The notes beneath the pieces are model-generated. The model saw only the letters and a program-made list of their open reading frames with translations. It made no database searches and was not told the origin of the DNA. From Prasinococcaceae sp. CCMP 1430 (Eukaryota; Prasinodermophyta; Palmophyllophyceae; Prasinococcales; Prasinococcaceae): 31,504 nt of DNA. The position numbers and the translations under genes are program-made. Of this stretch, positions 9,381 to 17,770 are shown in pieces. The stretch lies in assembly GCA_013416795.1 (NCBI GenBank), contig RQSC01001079.1:49532-81035 (forward strand). The letters run 5' to 3'. Position 1 is the stretch's first letter. Every line of letters starts with the position of its first letter.

Positions 9381-11049
9381 TCATTGCTGCCGGCGAGCGT
9401 CAGCGTCCGCCTGCTCCGCGTACTCGCCCGCGCGCAGTAGGAAGCGGGCCTGCTGCTGCACCACGAGCTTGCCGTCGCTGAAGAGCGCGCGGCTGACGGG
9501 CCCGCGCCCCAGGGCACAGATCTTGTTGTGCGCCATGAGCGGCACGGGGAAGGCGACGGCCACCTCGTACCACTCCATGCTCGTGAGGCGCTCGGCGATG
9601 CGCTCCATATGCTGCAGGCGGGGGCTCGCCTTGCGCTCGCGCGCGCTGCTTGCGGCCGGGGCCTCAAAGCGCGGCACAGGCCGCTCGTACAACACGTTGT
9701 TCGACAGGCTCCAGTCCTCATCCTGATTGGCGGGCAAGAAGTGCTCCGAGGGGAGCAGCCATGGCAGCGGTCCCTGCGGCAGCGGGCGCAGCGCGGACGT
9801 CTGCCAGGGCACCATCACGTCGTTCACTAGGTTGGCGAACGTGCAGCGCCGTCCGAACGCGCGCAGCGCCGAGGCGAACTGCAGGCCGTCAGGGACGCCG
9901 GGCGGGGCATCCTCGGTCATGCGCACGAGCAGCGGGGTGCTGCTCTGGCCACCGCCGCCGCCACCGTCGCAGAGCATCAGCTGCTGTATCGTGGGCAAGC
10001 TGACGACCGCCGCCAGCCCGGCAACCCATTCGAGGATCGCACCCGGAATGAGGCCCATGACGCCGTGCTCGCCCACGCCAAGGTGGGGCGATGCGGTCGT
10101 CAGGAATGTGTCGGCCTGCAGGCGCGGAGTGCGCGGGGTGACGCGCGGCAGCCGGGAGGCGCGCGCGCGGGGAGGCAGGTGGAGCACGCGAGCGTCAGAG
10201 AGAGAGAGAGGGGGAATACGCGAGCGTCGGCTCGAGCGGCTGAGGCAGTCTCGCGACAGAGCGCAGTGCGCACTCTCGAGGCTCGCGAATGCGCGCTCCC
10301 TCGCGCGCAGAGGCACGCACCTGCAGCCCGGCGAGCGTCCCGTCGTCGTCCGAGTACAGCAATGCGGCGGCGTAGCGGCAGTATATGCCGCCGAGCGAGT
10401 TTCCCACCAGCGAGATGCGCTCGAGCTGTGGGTGGCGCGCGATGACTTCGCGAATCTCGTCGGCGAGGCGCTGGCCACCCGCCTCGACGCCGTCGTACGT
10501 GCGCGCGACCAAAGGCACGCGCAAGTACTGCATGAATTTCGGCACTTCCCCAGCCGCCTCGGCGTCCTGCTGCGGTGCGGCGTTGCACTTCGCGACGTGC
10601 ACGATGGCGTTCGAGTCGGCGCCCAGGGCGTCGCGAAGGACATTGAGATCGCGCGGCGTGCCGCCGAGGCCGTGGCACAGCACGTAGAGGTGGGTGGGCG
10701 GCCGGCGCTCGGTGCGCGGCGCCCCTGGCGGGGCGGCGCGCACGGAGGCCCGCCCCGCCGCGGTCGCCTGCCTGGCAGCGCGCGCGCCCCGCAGCCGCGA
10801 CAGGATCCCGTTCGATAGCCGTGCGACGATCCCCGCGCGCGGTTTCGCCATCGGCGATGGCAGCTGCTCCATGCTCGCCGCGCGCTGCAGCGGCGCAGCG
10901 GCCGTGCCTGCGCCGCCGCCTCCGTCCTCGCCCGCCGCGCCTTGCGACGCGGGTGCCGCAGGATGCATCGACGCGGCTCCGCTGGCTCCCTGGAACTGCG
11001 CGTCGGACCCCTCCGTCCTTCCGCCCGCGCCGCCCGCAGGTCCCTCCAT
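9381..11049 (-). CDS. DUF676 family putative serine esterase/lipase
   Basis: Two exons, 11049-10321 (243 codons) and 10115-9381, joined phase 0 across a 205-bp GTGCGT...CAG intron. Product about 487 aa. After a ~115-residue disordered leader the alpha/beta-hydrolase core begins at LYVLCHGLGGTPRD. The nucleophile elbow is VGNSLGG (Ser218), followed by GGIYCRYA. Exon 2 opens with ADTFLTTASPHLG, the DUF676 block typical of ROG1-like lipases. A candidate catalytic Asp lies in VNDVMVPWQTS and a candidate His in LMAHNKI near the end. These enzymes (yeast Rog1, plant ZW18-like) hydrolyse acyl lipids such as monoacylglycerols; the substrate here is unknown. The start is the only in-frame ATG before the core. 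An Ala/Lys-rich repeat lies just upstream in another frame. It is convergent with CEP104, 90 bp apart. Confidence 0.85.
10116..10320 (-). other. Intron of the DUF676 lipase gene
   Basis: Donor GTGCGTGC (from 10320 downward) and acceptor CTGCAG (ending at 10116). It holds a CT-rich tract ending in CTGAC (10198-10194), 78 nt before the acceptor. Phase 0. Removal joins GTLAGLQ to ADTFLTTASPHLG. Confidence 0.88.
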
Positions 11050-12355
11050 CGCGCCGAGAGCGCGCGAGCGCCTTCGCCGCCTTTGCCGCCTGCGCCTGCG
11101 CCGTCTTGGCCGCCTTCGCTGCCGCCTGCGCCGCGATGGGCGCTGCCTCCGCCGCCTGCGCCGCCTTCATCGCCTGCGCCGCCTGCTCCTGCGCCGTCTT
11201 CGCCGCCTTCGCCGCGACAGGCGCCGCCTGTGCGGCCTTCGCCACCTGCGCCGCCTGCGCTGCAGCCTGCGCCGCGACGGGAGCCGCCTTGGCCGCCTTG
11301 GCCGCCTTGGCCGCCTTGGCCGCAACACCTTGCCCACGGCAGTAGTGGCCGGCGCGCCACACATCTGCGACAACCCCCCGAGGGGGCCGCGGCCGGCAGC
11401 GCCGGCGCCAACCACCGCCGCCACGCGCGCCGCAAAGCAGCCATACACAAACCCTCTCACCAATACCAACCAACCTCAAAAACGCCATGGCACGGTGAAT
11501 CAGAGCATCCCCATCGGATGTGTTTGTACAGAGGTCGTCAAAAAAAATCGTCCGCCTCGCCAGGCGGATTTGCGCCCGCCTAAAAATCGTTCCAGCGCGC
11601 GCCGCTTGGCCGGTGCGCGCGGGTTTACCCAGGCTACTCATGGAGACTTTCCGCACCCCCGCCGCTGCGGCGCCACCGCGCGCGCGCGCGTCCCGTCGTC
11701 GGCCCCAGCCCGACTTTCGGTTCGGATGGAGCGCGGCGTTTTGGTTTTGGTTTCCCCACGGGCGCCCCGGCGTCCTCAGCCGCAGCCTCGGCCGCACCAT
11801 TTCATCCACATCCCGATCCATTCCCTGACGGTTGGTCGGGCGAATTGCCGCACAGCATCGATGGATAGATGGATGGGTGAATGCATGATGATGATGATCC
11901 CGCCCGGCCGGGGCTCGCACCAACCGTAATCAAATCCGGATCGATTCGCGAGAATTCGAGCGGTCGGCGGCGACGGCGTCCCCGCGGTCCGGATTCGGAT
12001 TCAGGTTCGGCGGCGGGCTCGCGGGCCAATTCGGTTGGATTGGTTTTGCGCGGATTTTTTGGTGCGCGCGCGCGCGCCACACGGCGCGCGCGGGCGGCTC
12101 GACCGCCAAGAACCCTCCTCCTNCACGAGCGCGCACACTGCAGGGACCACCGGGCTCAAGATTCCTGCGTCAGCCCAGGCGCGCGCGCCAGCTCGCCGCG
12201 CGGGCGGCGGCGCCTCGAAAGGGCGCGCCGGCCACGCACGCGCGCGCACGCGCAAGCGCAAGCGCAAGCGCGCGGGGAAGGCCGAGGTGGAGCGGAGGGG
12301 GAAGGGTGAAGAGAGTGGAGCGCGCCGCGCGCTCCGCGGGAGGCGGCCGCTCGCG
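11050..12355. other. Long intergenic region upstream of lipase and PHD genes
   Basis: This stretch separates the divergent lipase and PHD genes. At about 11065-11335 it carries a tandem repeat built on GCCGCCTTG-like units. Read on the minus strand in one frame it encodes an Ala/Lys/Gln-rich helix (frame open from an ATG at 11488); see findings. At 11551-11568 there is a perfect 7-bp inverted repeat with a 4-nt loop (TCCGCCT-cgcc-AGGCGGA) between A-rich stretches. At about 11860-11900 there is a GATG/ATG-rich tract. A single N is at 12123. Several TTCGG repeats lie at about 11985-12040. No supported gene outside the repeat. Confidence 0.5.
11065..11340 (-). repeat. Ala/Lys-rich low-complexity repeat (AAKAAK units)
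   Basis: Imperfect tandem repeat. On the minus strand it translates as AAKAAKAAKAAKAAPVAAQ-type units. Three longer blocks each start with APV or API followed by AAQ or AAK, with a 20-27-residue spacing. Whether it is translated is unclear: it is out of frame with the lipase start at 11049, and I found no splice pair linking them. Confidence 0.6.
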
Positions 12356-13859
12356 ATGATGATCGAGCCTTCCCTGCTCGCCCGCGTGACGGGCGCGGCG
12401 CTGGGCGCGCCGCCCCTCCGCGCGGCCGAGGAGAGCGGCGCCGACAGCGGCGCGTCGAACGTGCCGGCGCACCTGCCGAGCACGAGCGGGCGGGCGTGGG
12501 CGGGGGGCGCGCCTGCGGGCCGCCCGCGGGAGCGGCGCGCGCAAGCGGCGAAGCGCTCGCGCAGCGGCGCTCGGAAGTCCAAGTCGGCGGGCGCAAACAC
12601 GACCTCGGACGAGGGCAGCGGGGGGTCAGCGAGGCAGCCCTCCAGCACGGGCGGTGCGTCGCAAGGTTCGGCCGGGCGCAGGGGCAGGCAGGCGCGAGCG
12701 GGAGGGCGCGCGGTGTCCAGCGCGCCACGGCCGACTGCTGGCGTGCCGGGCGGCGCCGACCAGCGGCGTTTGCCGCTCGCCAGCGCCGCACCCTCGACGC
12801 TCAAGCGGCAACGCAGCGGCACGCGCAAGTCCCCGGGGAGCTCACAAGACACACAGAGCGTGGTCGCGGCCGCGCCCCTGCCGCCACCGCCCAGGCTAAG
12901 CAAGGCCGAGCTTCGCAGGAGCCTCGACTCGGTGCCCGGCGAGGGCAGCGCGGCGCGCAGACGAAAGCTGACGGTGGCGTGCGCAGTCTGCGAATGGGGC
13001 GGTGGCGTCGTGGAGTGCGGGCTGTGCCTGACCGCCTTCCACCCGGACTGCATGGAGGAGGGGGACGCGCGCACGTTGCTTCGCGAGGGCGAGGAGCACT
13101 TCACCTGCTCGAGCTGCCGACACCACTTCCACGAGTGCTTCCTCTGCAAGGAGGGCGCGCCGGACAGGAAGCTGCTGCGGTGCGATGCGGACGACTGCGG
13201 CTTGCACTTCCACCCGAGTTGCATGCGCCGCATGAAGCTGGCGGTCTCGGTGGATCCCGAAGACGACTCGGTCTTCCTGTGCCCGCATCACACGTGCGCG
13301 ATTTGCAAGGTGCGTGCGACCCAGCTGGCACTGTGCTGTGCCGTGGGCCCCCCGACTCATACGTCGTGGCGGCGCTCGTGCGGATGGAGCGCTGCCGCGC
13401 GCGCCGGAAACGCCACCCGCCTTGCTGACCCGCGCGCGCCGCCCGAACCACCCGTCGGCCCACGCGCCGCGTGCCACCCATGCGCAGACCCCCGCGCGCT
13501 CAACCCTGACGACCCGCTGCCTGCGCTGCCCCAACGCCTTCCATATCAAGTGTGTGCCGGACGCCGTGCGGAAGGCGGCGGAGAGCGCTGGCATCTGGCC
13601 GAATCGGATGATATGCGACATGCACCCGCAGCCTGCTGGCGCGGGCCTGCGCGGCCCCTGGTCCGTGCAGCCGGCCATGCCGTCGTGGTCCCCCCCGGAC
13701 ACCTCGGAGGACCAAGCGGCGTGCGTCTTGCAGGCGATCAGCGGTGGAATGATGAAGGGCCTGCAGCACAGAATATCTGCTTCCGGCCTGGGCAATGACG
13801 ACTCCGGCTCCGACACCTCCTCCGACGAGGATACGAGCAGCGACGAGGAATCCAGCTGA
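12356..13859 (+). CDS. Multi-PHD-finger chromatin protein
   Basis: Two exons, 12356-13309 and 13488-13859, joined phase 0 across a 178-bp GTGCGT...CAG intron. Product about 441 aa. The first ~200 residues are basic and disordered (RKSKSAG, RQRRPG-like), as in nuclear proteins. A cysteine/histidine-rich block follows: CAVCEWGGGVVECGLCLTAFH..C, FTCSSCRHHFHECFLC, LLRCDADDCGLHFHPSC, FLCPHHTCAIC|K, then across the splice CLRCPNAFHIKC and a terminal CDMH. This chain of PHD-type zinc fingers resembles those of NSD-type methyltransferases and plant EDM2, which read histone tails, but no SET domain is present. The C-terminus is an acidic serine tail (SGSDTSSDEDTSSDEESS). Start chosen at the tandem ATG-ATG at 12356; the frame stays open upstream to 12035, through an N at 12123. 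I infer nuclear histone reading; the target is unknown. Confidence 0.82.
13310..13487 (+). other. Intron of the PHD-finger gene
   Basis: Donor GTGCGT at 13310, acceptor TGCGCAG ending at 13487, CTGAC at 13425-13429 (58 nt before the acceptor). Phase 0. Removal rejoins the last zinc finger (CAICK|...CLRCPNAFH). Confidence 0.85.
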
Positions 13860-13907
13860 GGGGCACACGCACCCCACGGGCGCGCCGTAGGCGCGCAGGG
13901 CAATCCC

Positions 13908-14232
13908 ATGCGCTCCATGATTCGTAATTGCCAGCTCGTTCGCTTGGCACTCGCCGCGGCCTGCGTCCGTCCCGCAGGCGCAGCTCGCTCGCCCGGCCCC
14001 ACCGCGCGCTCGCGCGCACTGCTCGCGCAAGGTGCCAACGGGTCGGGTCGTGAGGAAGGCGCTTGTTAATCACACGACTTCGCCTTTTTTCAATCTTACA
14101 GCCAGGACTACGGGTCCCGAGGACCGGGTGTCGGCGACGCGCAAGCCGGTGACGCCACCGGGGCCGTCGGCCTCCCCGAAAGGCGCCCGCACCGTCACAG
14201 CGGGCGCACACACCAAGCCGGCCGCGGCTTAG
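13908..14232 (+). CDS. Small two-exon gene of unknown function (84 aa)
   Basis: I do not recognise this product. Exon 1 is 13908-14031, beginning with ATG at 13908 ([19 protein letters not shown]...). Exon 2 is 14102-14232, ending TAG. The 70-bp intron has a GTGCCA donor after CAAG and a textbook acceptor, CCTTTTTTCAATCTTACAG, one of the strongest pyrimidine tracts in the window. The join keeps one frame and gives 84 aa. The N-terminal ~40 residues are rich in Arg, Ala, Leu and Ser with no acidic residue, like a mitochondrial presequence or a short signal peptide. The rest is Pro/Thr/Lys-rich and probably disordered ([15 protein letters not shown]). It starts 49 bp after the PHD stop, and its TAG overlaps the antisense ARF stop. 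Alternatives: a spliced 3'UTR of the PHD gene, or an alternative last exon. The splice signal is direct evidence; coding is inferred. Confidence 0.45.
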
Positions 14233-14555
14233 CCGCGCGACGCGATGTTGTTGCTGAGCCAGTCAAGCCCCTCGTACAGCCCCTCACCCGACGTCGCGCA
14301 CGTGCTCTGGATGTACCAGTGGCGCTGGCGCAGCGAGTTCAGGCCCAGCTTGTCCGTGATGTCTGCGCAGGTCATGGCGTTGGGCAGATCCTGCTTGTTG
14401 GCGAAGCACAGCAGCACAGCGTCACGCAGCTCGTCCTCGTTCAGCATGCGGTGCAGCTCATCGCGCGCCTCGCCAATGCGGTCGCGATCGTTGCTGTCCA
14501 CCACGAAAATGAGGCCCTGCGTGTTCTGAAAGTAGTGCCTCCAGAGGGGGCGGAT
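14229..14555 (-). CDS. ARF1: ARF family GTPase, C-terminal exon only
   Basis: A 108-residue open frame from 14555 to the TAA at 14231-14229. It corresponds to about residue 74 to the end of ARF1: [30 protein letters not shown], then ANKQDLPNA (guanine-base recognition) and [19 protein letters not shown]. The exon starts exactly at a TAG acceptor (minus strand), immediately before the codon for the Ile that follows DK in ARF proteins, so the upstream half is expected on another exon. That half, with the N-terminal myristoylation site, P-loop GLDAAGKTT and DVGGQDK switch, is not found upstream: the FAD gene begins within about 160 bp. ARFs recruit coats and lipid-modifying enzymes to Golgi membranes. 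Either this is the last exon of a gene split by misassembly or a long intron, or it is an orphan fragment. The near-perfect sequence argues against old decay. Confidence 0.85.
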   Translation of the reverse strand: MRPLWRHYFQNTQGLIFVVDSNDRDRIGEARDELHRMLNEDELRDAVLLCFANKQDLPNAMTCADITDKLGLNSLRQRHWYIQSTCATSGEGLYEGLDWLSNNIASRG

Positions 14556-14711
14556 CTACGCGAAGTGAAGGTGTTGATGTGACGGAGCCGGCAACAAGAG
14601 GGGGGGGTCCATCGCGGCGGAGAGGCCGTGGCGCACGGTGCATCAGACGATTCGCCGTGTCATCCGCGACACGCCGCAAGAGGCGAGCGCGCACGCGCGT
14701 GAACGCGCGAG

Positions 14712-16154
14712 TCGCGGCGGTGCGTGGCCATTGTCGGCGGCGGCATCGGCGGGCTCGCCCTTGCGCTCGCGCTGCAGCGCGGCTCGCCGGGGGCGCACGT
14801 GCGGGTGTACGAGCGTGACGCGCACGTCGACGAGCGCATGCAGGGCTACGGCCTGACGCTGTCCACCACAAACGCGGCGCTGGAGGCGCTCGGCCTGCTC
14901 GAGGAGCTGCGCGAGCGCGACACGCCATCGCACGCACACTGGGTCTTCGAGGGCAGCGGGGCCGTCATGGGGTACTTCGGCCGCGCGTTCTGCGGCGACC
15001 GCGAGGGCGAGGAGCGGCAGCGCGGCAACATCCGTGTGCCTCGTCAGGTGCTGCGCAAGATGCTGCTCAAAAGGCTCAAGCCGGGCACGGTGGTGTGGGA
15101 CTCCCGCCTGCGAGGTTTCCAGCAGTGCGCCGACCCAGCGGATGGAGGTGCCAGCAGCGTGCGGCTTGCTTTCGAGCCGCGTGCGGATGGGTCGGCACAC
15201 CCTGCGGACGGGTCGTGCGTCGCACTGCTGGTCGGTGCCGACGGCGTGCGCTCGCGCGTGCGCGCGCTGCTGGATGCCGCCGATGGCGCCAGCGGGGCGG
15301 AGGCAGGCACGAGCGCATGCGGTGGGGCGCGCGCGCAGCACTTACCGGATCGGCAGTCACAGCGGCAGACTCAGCAGCAGCAGGAGCAGGAGCAGGAGCA
15401 GCAAGGATCGGCTTCGTCGCTGCGCTACCTGGGGGTGCTCATTACGACTGGGCTGACGTCCGTGCAGCACCCGCTGTTCGAACGGCAGGGGTACTACACG
15501 CTCGACGGCGTGTCGCGCCTGTTTACGATGCCATTCCAGCAAGCGGACGCCGCGAGCGGCGCGCCGGCGCTCACGATGTGGCAGGTGAGCACGGCGATGG
15601 AGTCGCTGTCGGAGGCTGCCGCCGTGGCCGAGGGGCCCAAGTCGGCGCTGCTCGACCTGCTGGAGGCGCGCTGCAGCGCGTGGCACGCGCCCATGGGAGA
15701 GGTGCTCGCCGCGGCACGCCGGGCGCTCACGCTCCCCCGTGCGGGCGATGGGCGCAACTGCGCGGCGGGTGAGCACGGCGCTCTGTGGGCCACGCCGCTC
15801 TTCGACAGGCTGCCGCGCAGGCCGCCCGCCAAGGGCGAGCGGAGGTGCGTGACCGTGCTGGGGGACGCAGCGCACGCCATGAGCCCCTTCAAGGGCCAGG
15901 GTGCCAACACTGCACTCTTCGACGCCTGGCAGCTCGGGGCGTGGCTGCGCAAGTGCCCCATCGCGAGCGCGGTGGGCAATTACGAGCGCGAGATGGCCAC
16001 GCGCGGGACGCAGCGCGTCACCGCCAGCCGCGAGGCCGCAGCGCTCTACCACTCGCCGGCGGCGCTCGCGCCATGCAGCGCCCCCGGCGTCCAGGGCCTG
16101 GCGCCCGCAGTGGCCGCGCGGGTGTGCGCCGCGCTGCGCNTTGGCGTGTGCTGA
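14712..16154 (+). CDS. FAD-dependent monooxygenase (PF01494 type), start unresolved
   Basis: The open frame begins after a TGA at 14700-14702 and contains no ATG before the conserved start VAIVGGGIGGLALALALQ (Rossmann GxGxxG). About 476 residues from there. Further family marks are YERD at the end of beta-2, RVPRQVLRKMLL, the DG motif VGADGVRSRVRALL and the GD motif VLGDAAHAMSPFKGQGANTALFDAW, which binds FAD and defines aromatic-ring hydroxylase or zeaxanthin epoxidase-like monooxygenases. A glutamine/glutamate insert (QTQQQQEQEQEQQ) interrupts the middle. The substrate cannot be told. An upstream exon with the start codon, perhaps with a transit peptide, is probably missing; a possible acceptor is the AG at 14710-14711. 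The last codons hold an N (16140), so the C-terminus is uncertain. The following M20 gene continues in the same reading frame after the single TGA at 16152. Confidence 0.8.
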   Translation, partial: SRRCVAIVGGGIGGLALALALQRGSPGAHVRVYERDAHVDERMQGYGLTLSTTNAALEALGLLEELRERDTPSHAHWVFEGSGAVMGYFGRAFCGDREGEERQRGNIRVPRQVLRKMLLKRLKPGTVVWDSRLRGFQQCADPADGGASSVRLAFEPRADGSAHPADGSCVALLVGADGVRSRVRALLDAADGASGAEAGTSACGGARAQHLPDRQSQRQTQQQQEQEQEQQGSASSLRYLGVLITTGLTSVQHPLFERQGYYTLDGVSRLFTMPFQQADAASGAPALTMWQVSTAMESLSEAAAVAEGPKSALLDLLEARCSAWHAPMGEVLAAARRALTLPRAGDGRNCAAGEHGALWATPLFDRLPRRPPAKGERRCVTVLGDAAHAMSPFKGQGANTALFDAWQLGAWLRKCPIASAVGNYEREMATRGTQRVTASREAAALYHSPAALAPCSAPGVQGLAPAVAARVCAALRXGVC

Positions 16155-17681
16155 CGACAAGCGCTGCGTGAATGCGCCTGCGCGCTCGCGCTCGCGGTCG
16201 CGGCTGCAGCCGCCCTGGCAGGCACGGCCGCGGCGGACGCCAAGGAGGGCGCGCGCCCCGAGTCGGAGCTCATCGACGACATCGTCGAGCTCGTGTCGAT
16301 TCCCAGCGTGAGCGCCCTGCCGGCGCACAAGGCCGACGTGCGGCAGGCGGTCGAGTGGTTCGCCGCGCGCCTGCGCCGCGGCGGGTGGTTCCCGGACGCG
16401 CGAGTGATGGAGACCGGCGGCCACCCCGTCGTCCTGGCGACGCTCGACGCGACGATCCCCGACGACGCCCCGACGGTCACGATATACGGCCACGTCGACG
16501 TGCAGCCCGTAGATCCGCTCGACCTCTGGCGCGCCAACCCCTACGCGCTCCGGCGCGAGACCCTCAACTCGACGGGTGAGGACATCCTCGTCGGCAGAGG
16601 CGCGTGTGATGACAAGGGGAACCTGCTCGCGGCGCTCGCCGGCATCGAGGACTACCTCGGCGCGCAGCGCGGTAACTCACTGGTGCGTGTCGCCTTCTTC
16701 GTTGAAGGACAGGAGGAGATCGGCTCCCCGCAGCTGGAGTCCTTCATCGAGGCGCACAAGGACACGCTGGCCACGGACTATGTGCTGTCGGCCGACGGCT
16801 CGCAGCCGGCGCCCGGCGTGGCAGGCATCGTGGTGGGGCTGCGCGGCGCGATGGCCCTGCAGGTCGACGTCGTGGGGCCCGCGCAAGACCTCCACTCGGG
16901 CTTCTGGGGCGGCGTGGTCGCCAACCCTTTGGCGGGCCTTGCCAGGTTGCTCAGCACGCTGCACGAGCCGGACGGCACCATCGCGGTGGACGGATTCTTC
17001 GACGGCGTCGCGGAGCCCACAGACAAGGAGCGAGAGTCGATGGACAGGTTCCCCTTCGACGAGGCGGCCGCGATGGCCGAGCTGGGCATCGCCGAATGGG
17101 GGCCCGGCGAGCGCGGGCGCAGCCTCCTCGAGCGGCGCTGGACGCGGCCTACTATCGAGGTGGTGGGCATGCACGGCGGCTTCACCGGCGAGGGCATCAA
17201 GACAGTCCTGCCGAGCGCGGCGAGCGCCAAACTATCATGCCGCCTCGTGCCCGGGCAGACGCCTGCGCGCGCCCTCGCGGCGGTATCCGCGCACCTCGAG
17301 CGCGAGGCGGCGCGCATTCCCGGCCTGCACGTTGACGTATCCGAGCTCTCCTTCAAGGCCGACCCGTACTATGCCGACGCTGACAGCCCCGCCAACGCCG
17401 CCGCCGCGCGCGTGCTGGAGGGCGAGTACGGTGCCGAGCCAGTGCTCTACCGCATCGGTGCCAGCATCCCCGCCGTGGGCTATTTCGCCAAGCACCTGGG
17501 CGCCCGGACGACGCTCCTAGCCTTTTCGCACCAGGACGAACGAGCGCACTCCCCGAACGAATTCTTCCGTCTGGACGGCGGGATGCGCCGCGCGCGCCGC
17601 ACGTACGCCGCCATCTTGCCCGCGCTCGCCGAGGAGCACGCCAAGGCGCGCGCGCAAGGGGGAGCGCGCGACGAGCTCTGA
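16155..17681 (+). CDS. M20 family metallodipeptidase with C-terminal RDEL
   Basis: The frame is open from the TGA at 16152-16154 to TGA at 17679-17681; the conserved region begins at ELIDDIVELVSIPSVSA (about 16266). Metal ligands and catalytic motifs are complete: GHVDVQP, GRGACDDKGN, FFVEGQEEIGSP, SADGS and SHQDERAHSPNEFF. The dimerisation insert (HSGFWGGVVANP) is present. These identify a zinc dipeptidase of the CNDP/PepV-like branch of M20. No ATG precedes the core in frame. Upstream residues read CACALALAVAAAALAGTAAADAKE, a good signal-peptide core, so the initiator is probably on a lost or unrecognised upstream exon near the N at 16140. The protein ends GGARDEL: RDEL is a KDEL/HDEL-type ER-retrieval signal. 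Known: M20 dipeptidases are usually cytosolic, vacuolar or secreted. Inferred: this one resides in the ER lumen. Confidence 0.88.
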   Translation, partial: RQALRECACALALAVAAAAALAGTAAADAKEGARPESELIDDIVELVSIPSVSALPAHKADVRQAVEWFAARLRRGGWFPDARVMETGGHPVVLATLDATIPDDAPTVTIYGHVDVQPVDPLDLWRANPYALRRETLNSTGEDILVGRGACDDKGNLLAALAGIEDYLGAQRGNSLVRVAFFVEGQEEIGSPQLESFIEAHKDTLATDYVLSADGSQPAPGVAGIVVGLRGAMALQVDVVGPAQDLHSGFWGGVVANPLAGLARLLSTLHEPDGTIAVDGFFDGVAEPTDKERESMDRFPFDEAAAMAELGIAEWGPGERGRSLLERRWTRPTIEVVGMHGGFTGEGIKTVLPSAASAKLSCRLVPGQTPARALAAVSAHLEREAARIPGLHVDVSELSFKADPYYADADSPANAAAARVLEGEYGAEPVLYRIGASIPAVGYFAKHLGARTTLLAFSHQDERAHSPNEFFRLDGGMRRARRTYAAILPALAEEHAKARAQGGARDEL

Positions 17682-17770
17682 GCAATGAGCGAGCGAGCGC
17701 ATGGGGCATGCAACGCGCGCGAGCATAAAAATGTACAGGCATGATACATCAGGGGTTCGCCGCCGTCGTT

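Noticed and set aside
14724-14726. GTG as a bacterial-style start for the FAD monooxygenase
   Set aside because: The window is eukaryotic; an upstream exon supplying an ATG is more likely than a GTG start.
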